From contig JAQOTA010000052.1 in NCBI GenBank assembly GCA_029532415.1, positions 2,108,001 through 2,172,000 on the forward strand: a stretch of 64,000 nt of DNA. The letters run 5' to 3'. Numbering within the stretch: the stretch's first letter is position 1; the number at the start of each line of letters is the position of its first letter. A program made the position numbers and the translations under genes. Of the stretch, positions 22,843 through 34,735 are shown piece by piece. The notes beneath the pieces are model-generated. The model had not been told where the DNA came from. It worked only from the letters and a program-made list of their open reading frames with translations, and made no database searches. Origin of the DNA: Marasmius tenuissimus. Taxonomy: Eukaryota > Basidiomycota > Agaricomycetes > Agaricales > Marasmiaceae.

Positions 22843-23140
22843 TTACCCACATCTGGCGAGAATATGGTTTCGATATCTCTCTATCTACTGTGAGATATAT
22901 CTGCTCAAGGCCTCGGGGTGCCCTATAGCTTGATGAGACTTGAGACATCAGTTTGGGGTCTATTTCGATCGATACCGCATGTTGCCAGTACCAGGACGAC
23001 ATTCAGAGCTACATGAGACTCAAAAGAAGCCCAAGAAGGCCGAACGCGGCTGCCCCGTAGACGGGTTCGTTTGCATCCAGCTGCGTGATCCAACTCACTA
23101 CCCATCCTCTATGCATACTCTGATTTCTCCGGTTTCCAAG
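22843..23140. repeat. 3' flank of EFM3, duplicated at 34463-34735
   Basis: The segment beginning CTTGTTACCCACATCTGGCG aligns over about 280 bp with 34463-34735, with small gaps and roughly four of five bases identical by eye. It is non-coding in all frames and lies between EFM3 and the NACHT gene. Confidence 0.7.
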
Positions 23141-23167
23141 TCCTCACGTTCCCGAGACACGATGCTC

Positions 23168-25972
23168 TCACGTCCAGACTCCTCCATTGAGATTGCAACC
23201 CCTGGAGACAGGTGAGAATTTACCAGCTCTCAGACAAACCAACAGTAACTTACGCGTGGTTTCCTCATTTTGGTAGACTAGGGCTGAGGTCAATCCTTGC
23301 TCGCCTCCCACGACACGACGAACCGGCCAGCGAGTGAGATACGATGGCGACGGGCCGTAGCGGTGGCGAAGGCTCTCCTTATCTCTACAGATTTGACGAT
23401 AGAGCCCGTACCACGGCTGCCGACATTTGATATATGTTCCCAACGTCTGGTAAGAAATTCGGCACATTAGAAAGTGGTAAAGCACGGAAGGAAACCAGCC
23501 CTACCTTACTACGGTTCAACGCGACGAGAGAGCGTGGCCAGTGCCCCATTTCTTCCGTACGAATTATGTGCATGATGCGGGAGTTTATTACTGAACTTTC
23601 TTCCTTCTCAACAAGCGATCGGAGCAGTTCCCACAGAAGCTGCCCTTGCACCGGCGATATGTACTTCATATCCCATCCGAGCGGTATCTCGTGTTTGCTT
23701 TGACCGCGAGGGAAAATTCGGAACACTGCACTAGACCAGTCCTGAAGTGGGTCCAGATACTCGATGGAAGTGTAGAAAGAGTACGGAAAATTTGTGGAAC
23801 CTGTCGCCGGATATTCAAGTGAAAGGCAGGAGGTGGATAGTTGGCATGAGAGGAGCGAGAAAGGTGCTTTCTGGGTAATAGGGAATGCCACATAGTATCC
23901 ACGGAAGAATGACGTGCATTTTTCGATAAAGTGATGAAGCTTGCAAAAGCCTACCCGCTGAGGTTCAGGTAAGTGCAAGCCCAAATATGCGACGAGAAGC
24001 CAACTGTACCTTCAAGAAATGAAAAGCGCTATAAAGCATCCCTATTTGATAGCTGATTGCCCTGGTGTGGTATCTCCAATCTCGACGATGCCATTGACCG
24101 TTTCGATACGCATGGCAGTTGATCTCGAACAGAGCCCTAGCCTCAGGATCAGAAGGGGACTGATAATCCCTGTGCGTGTAATCTTAGTGCAAGGCTCCAA
24201 GTAGCTGTTGGCAATAACGACATACCAATGCAATATCATCGTAAGATATAAGTATGGATCGAATTCCTCTAGAGCGCCCGCCATTTCGTCGCTTACGACC
24301 ATGACTTCGCCACCAATGTACATGTGGAAGTGCAGGTATTCCCAGACGTTGAGGGAGCCAAATTCGTGCTCATCCGCGCCATGAAAGGACGGTGTGCACC
24401 CATACCCAGTGCTCAGTCGTGATAGCCATTTAATTTGATAGGCTACAAGCATCTGTTTCCATGATATTGGATCAAGATGACCGCCAACATAGTATTCCCC
24501 TGAACGATGTCGGTCTAAAAGGAAGTCGGTGAATGAAGCGTGCAAGACGAACACACGTTCAGTCAGGTCCTCTGGAATGTGAAGAATCGAGTGTAGGCCC
24601 GAGAGTAGAACCGTGACTTCTCCACACCCCAGGTCCAGGAGCTGCTCCATCGCAATGGCAGAAGTAAGCGGCACAATCGGACGCGATCCGGACAGCCTGA
24701 AAGGGGTGTCCTGAATTTCGATGTCGGGGGGACTAACGACGAGCTGCAAAACTCGCTGAAGCTTCCTGTCATCGTTGAGACAGAAATGAAGAATTTGGGA
24801 GTAGAGCTGATCCAGGTCGGGATAGGGAGATGTGGAATTCGACACCGGCTCCGCACTAAGCACGACCTCTAGACGTTGCTTGGGTGTGATTGGGACTTTT
24901 CCGGTGGCGAGAAATTTCATGACAGTGGTTACATAGATGAACTGACCAGTGGACCGGTCGATCAGCACTGTGATCACGTCGTCGCCTGGCCAAGAACCAG
25001 GTAACGTTCCCTTGTGCTCTCTCCTAAGGCGATCGAATTCCTTGCGTAGAAAGCGCTCAATATCGTCCCGGACGGTGTAATCACCAAGAGACATGGTGTA
25101 AGGAGCTGGGACGAAGGATTCGTGGCGAAGTACGCGAGCGATGTGAGGTTCTGGCCGACTGAATATCAAGAAGTCGAGGGGGAGAGATGGAGTGGAAGCT
25201 CGTATCGTTTCGAGGAGCCTCTTCTGAGATGTCACGTCGATACACTCGTCAACACCATCGATGATGACCAGCCGAGAGAGGGTCTTCCAGCTCAACCCGG
25301 AATGCACTCGAGCACATGGCCCTTGTATCATCAATTTGAACTGGTCTTCCCAATTCTTTTCCCATATTCCGGGCGTTGAAAGGAGTGCATTGTCGACGAG
25401 GGGCATAAGAAAGGGCTTGAGGGTGCGCGATGTGACAAGCTGGTGGGTGATGGTCGGGATAAAAGGGTCCAGCTTATCTCGGGAAGCATCGTTTCGCGAG
25501 AAGAAGAATGCGGCTGCCAGTTGTTCAGTCTGGGAATACTTTTCTGACAGTGCCTGCGCAATCGCTGACTTTCCAACTCCAGCAGCACCGTATACCCAGT
25601 GCACCCTACTCTTATCCGCTGAATCGTCCTCAATCCAATCGGCTAATTCCTGAAGAATTGCCTCTCGAGTACCAGGCAAAACATTTGGCTGAGGATAGCG
25701 TGCCTCCGAATCATGCAAAGCATTGAGCGCAACCTTGCTGAACAATCTCGCAGAAGTCGTCTCTAAAACACAAATGGACATGATCAACGATAAACTATGG
25801 GCAAAACGGAGTAAAGCATACCTTTCTCGGGAATCGTGTGGTAATTATGGTTGTGCGTGGTATTGTAACTTCCTCGGTTTGTGGTATACTTGGTGTTGTA
25901 GCTCCCTTCGACTGTGTTAACGATAGTACCGGGCTCTCGAGAAGGGATCTCCACCTCACGAAAATCGCTCAT
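23168..25972 (-). CDS. NACHT-type STAND NTPase, copy A
   Basis: Exons 25972-25822, 25762-24226, 24169-24010, 23957-23505 and 23446-23168 join to 859 aa. The NACHT domain shows the Walker A GAAGVGKSAIAQ (about residue 110), Walker B LVIIDGVDEC (about 216), the sensor-like FLIFSRPEPHI and the downstream STGQFIYVTTVMKFL. Fungal proteins of this type are NLR-like switches used in non-self recognition and programmed cell death. There are no WD40, ankyrin or TPR repeats. After the winged-helix-like region the C-terminal ~300 residues have no family I know and match copy B. The N-terminus before NACHT is Asn/Tyr/Thr/His-rich with two GSYN units. The start at 25972 (MSDFREVE) is chosen over 26062 because the protein-like region begins there. 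Copy B is on the opposite strand with the same five-exon structure. Confidence 0.82.
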
Positions 25973-26586
25973 TCGTAAAGTGTTGGCTGGGCAAGTGTAG
26001 CTGAAGGAGGGAAGCAAGAGAAACGGCCTTCGTGCTGTGCATTTCATCCAGATTCCATTCAACGGTGCGCCATAACCATGGACACGGACCGCTCTTCCCC
26101 CATTCTAGTTGTCAAACCCAATGGTCACTGTACGGGAGAGCCACATGATTGAGTTGGCTTGTCAAGGACTTTAGCTATAGTAGCGGGGAGCATACCATGG
26201 GCTCAGCAACCCACATCGCGTTCGAAAGAAAGTAGTGATCAAGGGCATGATTGAGACGCGTCTCAATCTCAATGTATATCCAAGCCCATACAACTTATCT
26301 TGAGGAAGACACGGTCGAAAGGTATGGGAAGAGAGGGACCCAGTGGTTCGAGGCAAGGAGAGAACAAACGACACGCCAAGACACGGTAAAGCTTCGTTAT
26401 TCGCGCTTCAAGTTCCATCACCATCTGGCTCATTAGGCCCTGGCCGGGGCCCCTGACCCACTCTACGACTCCCTGCTCTCCATCTGCAATACCGACTGCT
26501 TTTCGGGACTGTAGTCATCTCTTCGACGATAACAAGAATCGGAGGCCGCAGAAGGTCGGTAGCTATTGGAAATAGGGGAACAGGCC
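25973..26586. other. Upstream region of NACHT copy A
   Basis: Promoter side of copy A. The first ~120 bp have a loose counterpart upstream of copy B. Beyond that, no gene or repeat seen. Confidence 0.35.
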
Positions 26587-28234
26587 GCTGGCAGAGAACT
26601 CGGCGCCACGATCGCCCTCAGCCTGTCTCTTACCACCACTCTCGCAGCAGCATCCACCTTGTGAATCGTACGTGAGGCTTCAAATTTCACGCTCGGAATG
26701 GAACGACACGCCGCTATCAATTTTCTCTTTTTGTCAACTTGAACGTCCCCACTTCTCCAAATGGTCGCTTCAGACGTCTGGGCCTGGCGAAATGATCAGA
26801 CTCGAAAAACATTCACTCCACTATCCCTTGTACCACGGCGTTGGCCATAGTGAAGCACGAGCGCGACGGCCTAATACCTCCCATCTCATTTCTGCCCGAT
26901 TCCAACTCGACCTAATGAGATCCACTATGCTTGTCATTGCCCGAACCGACGCCGAATCCGGGAAACTCATCTCTTCGACGGTGGACATGGCGGATCACGA
27001 GTTTGTTAAAGGGACGACTGTACCTGGGAAACCTTTGGCGGAGCAGATTGATAGGATTGAGAGGGAGGACGGAGGTGCATCGGTTGGTTACCTTTGGTGA
27101 AGGTGAGTTGGGTGAGGCGGGAGGTTGGGAGGCGTTGTTTTGACTCCCTTCTGTAGCCTATGGAAGCTGCGATAAAGTACCTGACTATTGCGGATAAGGA
27201 GGGTGCGTTCAAGGATGCGATGGTGGGAAAGTCGATTTCGGATATACGAGAGATTGCGAAGGATGTACTTGGTGCATCGGTGTTCTGGGACTACAAAAGT
27301 ACGTTCCCCTTCTGTTAGAAACTAGCTCGATTGCTCACTTTCTTTCATTCAGTGTCTCGTACCCGAGAGGGCTACTACCACGTAACCAGTGGTCTTGGTG
27401 TGAGTTTATTCCAAGATTTGTTTTCATATCCTGAATCTAACTTCTTCTGCCTACCTAGCCTGCGATCAAGAGAGCGACGATTTTCGCTCCATACGCTGAT
27501 CTGGTGTGGTTGGAGACCAAGACGCCCGATATCGAAGAGGAGAGATATTTCTCAAGGAAGATCCGTGAAACGTATCCCGAAAGGTAAGTCTCCCGATACG
27601 AAAAAATCCAACGCACTAACATACGTTTTAGACGATGTGTACACAACTTGAGTCCAGCTTTAATTGGCCTGCACATGGGTTTAGCGGTAAGAAAAACCCG
27701 TTTTTTTGCTCAAATTCGCGGATGGTTTATGCTTCGCTTAGAAACGGGCTTGAAGAACTTTGCTGGGAGTTGGGTAAAGAGGGGTATGTATGCGTATGCG
27801 TCTTGAAGAATTTGGTGGTCACCCAACCCCTTAGCTTTGTCCTCTAGTTGATTTCGTTGGCTGGGTTATAGTAATACCACTGCGACTGGTGAGTGTCGGA
27901 GGTCTCTTACAAGGTGCAACGAAAACCGAATACCATTTCCCCTCACCCCACCCCACCCCTCCCCCTTAGCTGAGCTCGCCGCACGGTACAAGGAAGATGG
28001 AATGCTAGCTTACGTCCAGCTGGTACAGAGGAAGGAGAAGGAGATTGGATGTGATATTTTGACGCATCAGAAATGGTTCGTCTCGCATTCTCGTCGTGTG
28101 TGATGAAAACTGACTGAATATGGTTGCTGTTTAGGAGCGGAGCGAATTATATTGATAAGATTTTACAGAGCGTGTCGTCGGGGTCGTCGAGCACGTCTGC
28201 GGTTGGGAAGGATAGTACGGAGAATTCGTTTTGA
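26587..28234 (+). pseudogene. Isocitrate lyase pseudogene 1
   Basis: Successive conserved isocitrate-lyase blocks occur in order: LVIARTDAESGKLISS, DHEFVKGTT, SPRTREGYYHVTSGL, FAPYADLVWLETKTPD, NLSP, then AARYKEDGMLAYVQL, KEKEIGCDILTHQKW and SGANYIDKILQ, ending ENSF-stop at 28234. They are separated by recognisable GT...AG introns, so this is a genomic copy, not a retrocopy. The N-terminal half with the catalytic KxCGH region is missing. Near 27655 a one-base loss shifts NLSP from the following SFNWPAHGFS frame, and the middle exon degenerates before 27980. It cannot make an active glyoxylate-cycle enzyme. A functional gene presumably lies elsewhere in the genome. Confidence 0.82.
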
Positions 28235-28300
28235 GTATGTTGATGAATGTGGAATGGATGTAGAGATTGATGTTGTGAATCACTTGTCTCTTCCAGCTCC

Positions 28301-28755
28301 TCGCGAGGGGTGGTTAACGGATGTGAACGAGGGATGTGCTCTGACTCTCCCGGTGCTGTCGCATCGTAGTGGCCTGTTTCTCGAAGTTTGGTACCGTTCC
28401 TTTACTTTCCTTCAGACTAGGTCGCCATTCCTCTTTACGGGAATGTAGTCTCGAAGCCATATTTAGTGCAGACATCGCGAATACCTTTCTCTCTTACTTA
28501 CTTTTATGATTGATCCCCTCGCCGCCCCACTATCTCAAAGACGAGCCCAACATCATAACGCTGACCGTACGCAACGAGGAGACGTACCAAGGTTTCTCAT
28601 CCGCCGTGAAAGGTTGGCCTTTTGTTTAGTACCGAAGGTACGAATTTCGTATTCCAGGTCGTGATGTTTCAGTCGAAACATTTGAGTGCGATACACCTCG
28701 AGGTTTCGGTGGTTGGGGACAGTGTAAGAATTCTCAGTCTGACACTAACGTGAAT
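28301..28755 (+). pseudogene. Decayed partial copy of EFM3 (3' half)
   Basis: The segment starts with a match to the LTDVNED-coding part of EFM3 (TGGTTAACGGATGTGAACGA against 22203 onward). It continues through intron sequence, GACCGTACGCAACGAGGAGA and the last coding exon as far as the AATTCTCAGTCTGAC block. An ~80-bp coding stretch is lost and many stops are present. Introns are retained, so it is a DNA-level duplicate. Confidence 0.75.
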
Positions 28756-29855
28756 AGTACACTGTAACCTGACCTTTACTATCAGCTCTTTGAGACGAAT
28801 AAGTTGAAGACATATAGCTGGGGGGATGAATTGGATACAAGCGGCCCGAGGAGTGCGATGGATGAATTGGGTTGTCGATGGGATAGATCTGGCATCCACA
28901 TATGAGATTACTGTCGAGCAAAATGTTCAATGACGACTTGACAAGTTCGTTGAGACTGCCGGCGCTAAACCTAGCACCACTCGAATTCCCTCCACTTCGT
29001 ACCAAACCGTCATTCGAGCGTTCAGTGGTGACCTGCGGCTGTTCCCAAAGTCGCCTCGGGATCCATCAAGATGGGTAGAAAAGCAGAGGGAGTCAGTAGT
29101 TGGTCTTTTGCGAGAACGATGTGGGTGACTGGGTTGGAGGTTGAAGGTGAGCTCTCAGCTACTTCTCGACAAGTTCCCTTCAATCCGCTATAATTTTTTG
29201 ATGTAGTGATATAATAACCTTGACAGTCATAGCGACGCTGCTTTCTCGAAAGCTTCATTTATACATTGATAGTGTCGACGTAGTGAGCAGGAACACCATA
29301 AACCCTTCTCTCACCTCACGCGCCTCTAGCCGGCATACTTTCACAGCTGTGGGCGCTCACTAGCTTGTCACTAGCACTGGTCGAAGCGCGTCTCGACATC
29401 AAGGACTGGCGTATATGGCCTAGTGTCTCTCTCCTGGAGTTCTGCGCAAGCCCTGCGGAATCCGGGATTCTTCGTACCAACTAGTGACCTCGAAGTCGCC
29501 TCGAGGCTGTGGATAGAGTCGAGACCATCCATGATCGCAAATAGCAGGATCAGATTAGGCGGGAATGTGAAAGTCTGCCAGGGTGACAAAAGTATCGACG
29601 GGAGAAATTGGATGAGTATTCCCATTACTCAACGATGTGGGCGACTGCTCGCAAATAAACTTGATGGCTGAAATGGGGGCAGAGCAGACATGATGCCGGC
29701 GGATGGAATGCGGCATGGCATACATATTGCATGAAGAAGCCTCGAGGCACTCTTGTTTTCCCCCTCTACTTCAACACCTACCACGTCCATCTGCGCAACA
29801 CCTCGCGACGAGCGGCATCCGTAGAGCAGCGACTCATCCTCGAGACCACGACGCC
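28756..29855. other. Gene-poor interval upstream of NACHT copy B
   Basis: Contains short unsupported frames only (for example 29371-29625 minus). The last ~150 bp resemble loosely the upstream region of copy A. Nothing else recognised. Confidence 0.4.
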
Positions 29856-32523
29856 ATGTCAAACACTGTTGAACGAAGTTATAACGACCATAACACCACA
29901 AACATAGGGAATAACAATCGTACTTATCACGGTGATAATATCAAACATTACCATATGGCCCCTCAGCAAGGTATTTTGGTACATGTTGCGTACGAATTGT
30001 CGCTGATTATTCTTGGTACCCCAGAGCCAAGCTCTGCGACATTACTGAGGAAGGCGGCGCTCAGTGCTTTACACGATTCGGAGGCACGCTATCCTCAACC
30101 AAACGTGCTGGCGGGCACTCGAGAGAAAATCATCCAAGAATTAACCGGTTCGATTGAGGACAATTCCGCGGACAAGAGTAGGGTACACTGGGTATACGGT
30201 GCTGCTGGAGTTGGAAAGTCAGCGATCGCACAAGCACTGTCGGAAAAGTCCATCGAAACTGGACGGTTGGCAGCGACGTTCTTCTTCTCACGGAACGATG
30301 CTTCCCGAGATAAGTTGGACCCTTTTATCTCAACCATAGCCCATCAGCTTGCCACATCGTTTACCCTCGAGCCACTTTTGATGCCCCTCATTGACAATGC
30401 CATTCGTTCGACGCCCGGAATATGGGACAAGAACTGGGAAGACCAGTTCAAAGTGATCATACAAGAGCCATGTGCTCACGTCCATCCTTTGGAATGGGAG
30501 ACCCTCCCTCGACTTGTCATCATCGATGGTGTTGACGAGTGTGTCGACGTGACATCCCAGAAGAGGCTCCTCGAAACAATACAAGCTTCTACTCCATCGC
30601 TTCCCCTCGACTTCTTGATATTTAGTCGGCCAGAACCTCATATCAAACACATCTTTCGTGACGGATCCATCATCCCAGCTCCCCGCATCATGTCTCTCGG
30701 TGATTATGCCGTCCGAGCCGACATTGAGGAGTATCTACGTAAGGAATTCGATCGCCTTCGGGAAGAGCACAAGGGGACGCTGCCTGTTTCCTGGCCAGGC
30801 GACGACATGATCATGATACTTGTTGATCGCTCAACGGGTCAGTTCATCTATGTCACTACTGTCGTAAAGTTCCTCAGCACCGGAAGCGTCCCAGTCACAC
30901 CTCAGCAACGTCTGGAGGTTGTTCTTCGTGCTGAGCCGGTGTCGAATTCCGCATCCCCTTATCCAGACCTTGACCAACTCTACTCCCAAATCCTCCAGTT
31001 CTGTCGAAACGATGGCAGGAAGCTCCAGCGGGTCCTGCAGCTCATTGTGAGCCCCGTCGACCTCGAACTCCCGGACCTTTTCAGGCTGAAAGGATCGTCT
31101 CCGATGGAGCCTACTTCTGCCTTTACGATCGAGCAGCTTCTGGGCTTGGGACAAGGAGAAGTCACAGCTCTTCTCTCGGGTTTACATTCGATTCTTCACA
31201 TTCCCGAAGACCGTGCTAAAGGCCTGTCCGTCTTGCACGCTTCATTCACTGACTTCCTACTTGACCGTAATCGTTCAGGTGATTATCATGTCGGCGAAAG
31301 GATTAGAACAAGAGCGTGGAAGGAGATGGTCGTGGCCTATCAAGTCAAATGGCTATCACGAGTGAGCGCTGGAGATAGATCTACACCGTCTCTCGAAGGG
31401 GTGTACGATTATGAACTAGGCTCACTCAACATGTGGGAGTACCTACACGACAACCTGTGTCGTGATTATATAGCTGTAACGGACGATATCGCAGAGGCTC
31501 TAAATGGGTTTGATCCACATCCATACCTCGAGATGATACTGCATTGGTATGTTTTTATCCCCAGCAACTATCGGCCAGATGCTAAGATTATAAACGCAGG
31601 AATTACCAGTACCTTCATCCGGATGCGATTATCTGGGAGGTGTCTCCAGATGATCGACACGTTTATGTTGAAGATCAGGACATCAGTTGTCACATTACGG
31701 GGGTCAAAACTCAGATAAAGATGCTTTACGACGTGTTCCATCTTTTGAAGGTACATTTCGCTCCGACCATCAGTAGTAAACAAGCAGACTGATTAACACT
31801 TGGAACATCAGCAACGACATCCTCGCAAACTTCATGATCTCGTAAAAAGATGCAAGTCGTTCTTCCGTGGATTCCATGTAGCATTCCCTTGCGACCATCG
31901 GTCCCCGTTCTTATTCCTTTCATGTCAACTCTCTATCTCATGTCTCTCGCTTCACTGTCCATACTATCTCTTTATGGACCCCCTGGACTATCGCGCTCAT
32001 CATATCATTCACCCGGTTCAGAGTCACTCTAGTTCGACGTTTCGAATCTTTCCTCTCAGCCAAACCAAACACGAGAATCTACCCATGTGGGACATGGAGT
32101 ACGTATCGCCAGTCCGTGGGCAGCTTCTCCGGAACCTCCTTCAACTGCTCGTCGAAGATGTTGAGGAAGGCTCAGTAATCAACTCCCGAATCACACACAT
32201 CATTTCCTCGGAGAAAACGGAGGACTGGCCACGCGCTCTTGCTATATTGAACTGGGAAAAGGTAAGGCTAGTGTTCATCTATGTTTCTTGTGGCCTAATG
32301 TCTGGTGTCTGGTGCTTAATTCTGTCAGACCAGGAGAACGTACACCACATACCAGCAGCCGTGGTACAGACTGTATGATGAGCTTCGTAAGAATATGAAA
32401 AACTCGCTCCATCGCCACAGGTCCATCCAATTTGAGAAAACTTTCAACCCTCTCCCCAGAGTATCCTCCAAACATCTCGCATCAGGGTCAAACGCTCGCA
32501 CATTGAATCGGACACAAGCGTAA
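29856..32523 (+). CDS. NACHT-type STAND NTPase, copy B
   Basis: Exons 29856-29970, 30025-31546, 31600-31750, 31812-32261 and 32329-32523 join to 810 aa. It carries the same Walker A (GAAGVGKSAIAQ), Walker B (LVIIDGVDEC), FLIFSRPEPHI and STGQFIYVTTVVKFL as copy A, about two-thirds identical by eye across NACHT. Intron positions and phases (1, 2, 0, 0) match copy A exactly. The Asn/Tyr/His-rich N-terminus is much less conserved than the NACHT domain. The last exon is shorter than in copy A and diverges in sequence after RQPWYxLY-type residues. The first intron is 54 nt and open, so a longer uninterrupted frame exists from 29703. The start at 29856 aligns with copy A; an upstream Met at 29703 is possible. 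No C-terminal repeat domain. Confidence 0.82.
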
Positions 32524-33670
32524 TGTTCTGCTGAACTTGAAGGGAAACAGGAGATTTCGGAGCATGTTGAAGAATGGAGCAACAGACGCCATGCCATATG
32601 TACCAATTACTGGACCCAAGGCCACGTCCTACATACACAAGAAGATAGTGCTACAATCTATATCACGGACAGCGAAGGCAAACACGATCGATGTGAGCAA
32701 GATCGGCTACTGATCTTATCGCGCCACACAAAGTGCGGGACCAGATGTCGTGGGATATCCCACTCTCTGCCAAGAGGCGGGCAAGCAAGCTGGCAGCCAA
32801 GTCAACCCCCCACTCCCAGTTCTCTGCTTCTCGTCGGGCAAGGTCTCTTTGACTACAGGCCTTGTCATCACGAGCGCGACGCTTAGCAGCCTACAAAAGC
32901 CAACAATTTCGTGAGTAATCGAGAGCCGTGAACTTGAGTCTGTGTAAGACCTACTCGGGCAGCCCATTCTCTCGGACTGAGCCGATGGTTCATCTTGCTA
33001 CTGTGCTTGCCGCCTCAGCCCGTCACCTGTCCTTTTTGTCGCCGTTTCTCTGCAGCGCTGAGGGCCTTCGCTCTTGCGAGGTGTGCAAGCGGTAGGTTGT
33101 CTAACACAGTTACGCCCAGTTGTCGACCGTTTGAGATAGAATCCCTCTCTCCTGCGTATCCAGAGCCAACAAGAGCGCGTCATATTCATCTTGTGATCCC
33201 AATAGAAACTTGCAAAGTTGTCACATGAGGGTCGTGAGCGTTTTGAATAGCTTAAGGGGGATGATTGAGCAACACCGACGTGATGAGAAGAAGCGTGCAT
33301 ATGCACCTCATGCAACACAGTTCGCACTTAACCCTCTGTTCGACCCTCTTTCAAAGGGCATCTAAGTTGCAAGCAGGCCGCCCAGATAAACCTTCTCTCT
33401 CAGTCATTAATAGCTTACCTGGCTACGAGTGAACGGATATTCCGAGAGGAGTCTGGAAGAGGACTCACCGAGATATATGGCAACGTCGATACATAGTCTT
33501 GTCAGACATGGCAAGATGCAACCGTGACTCTTCACGATGGACTTCACCAATGAAGAGCAGGCAGAGCATTATCGGAGCGTTTGAGACTATCAATATTCGA
33601 GGAAGATTGATGGTGGAAGTGGAGAGGAAGGCCGGTGTAGCTTAGCGCGCGCGTGACTGTTTGGAAGAGC
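32524..33670. other. Gene-poor interval
   Basis: Short open frames on both strands without recognisable domains (for example 32716-32967 and 32998-33327, minus). I see no repeat or gene here. Confidence 0.4.
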
Positions 33671-34467
33671 GCTGGTAGAGAACTCGGCGCCACGATCACC
33701 CTGTCTCTTACCACCACCACCAGTCTATCGCAGCAGCATCCACCTTGTGAATCGTACGTGAGGCTTCAAATTTCAAACTCGACACGTCGTTATCAATTTT
33801 CTCTTTTTGTTAACTTGAACGTCCTCGGTTCTCCAAATGGTCGCTTCGGACGCCTGGGCCTGAATGGCAAAAATGATCAGACTCGAAAAGCCATTCACTC
33901 CACCATCCCTCGTATCACGGCGTTGGCGATAGTGAAGCCCGAGCGCGGCAGCCCAATACCTCTCGTCTCATCTCCGCCCCATTACAACTCAATCTCCTCA
34001 AATCCACCATGCTCGTCATCGCCCGAACCGACGCCAAATCCGGGAAACTCATCTCATTGACGGTGGACATGGCGAATCACGAGTTTATCAAAGGGACGAC
34101 TGCTGGGAAATCTTTAGCGGAGGTGAAGGGTGCTCAGGGGAAGGAGATTGATAGGATCGAGAGGGAGGACGGAGGTGCATCGGTTGGTCACTTTTGCTGA
34201 AAGTAGGAAAGCCTTTTGTTTTGACAAAGAGTCAATGATCTGACCCCTTTGGTAGCTGTTGAAGCTGCGATAACGGATTCGACTATTGCAGATAAGGAGG
34301 ATGCGTTCAAGACTTTCAAGGATGTGACGGCGCGGTGGGGAAGTCAATTTCGGATATGCGAGAGATTGCAAAGGGTATACTTGGTGCATCGGTACTCTAG
34401 GACTGCGAAAGTATGTCCGTTTTTTGTTGGAAACTAGCTTGCTTGTTTACTTTCTCTCTTTTCAGTA
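33671..34467 (+). pseudogene. Isocitrate lyase pseudogene 2 (truncated)
   Basis: Closely matches pseudogene 1 from its beginning (shared GAGAACTCGGCGCCACGATC) through LVIARTDAKSGKLISL, NHEFIKGTT and the next exon. It breaks off exactly at an intron acceptor (TTTTCAG, near 34467), where the sequence switches to the copy of the EFM3 3' flank. Frameshifts and a 12-residue-scale insertion (AEVKGAQGKE) are present. Everything C-terminal of the SPRTREGYY block is missing. Confidence 0.8.
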
Positions 34468-34735
34468 CTGTTGCCCATATCTGACGAGAATATTTACGGT
34501 GAGATACTGCTCAAGGCCCCAAGTGCCCTATAGTTCGATGGGACCCGAGTCGTCGATTTGTTTCGATCAATATCGCACGATACCAGTACAAGGACAATAT
34601 TCAGAGCTGCACGAGACCATAAAGAAGCCCAAGAAAACTGGATGGAGCTGCCCCCTGAACGGTTTTGTGTGTGCCCAGCTGTGTAATCCAACTCACTACC
34701 CATACTCTATGCAGACTCTAAATTCTCCGCCATGT
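34463..34735. repeat. Copy of the EFM3-NACHT A intergenic segment
   Basis: Aligns with 22843-23140. The junction with isocitrate-lyase pseudogene 2 falls at the splice acceptor, so the two pieces were joined by rearrangement. Confidence 0.7.

Noticed and set aside
26587..28234. A functional isocitrate lyase
   Set aside because: The N-terminal catalytic half is missing and frames break within conserved blocks.
33630..33670. tRNA-like GTAGCTTAGCGCG stretch
   Set aside because: No acceptor stem, T-loop or anticodon arm can be folded around it.
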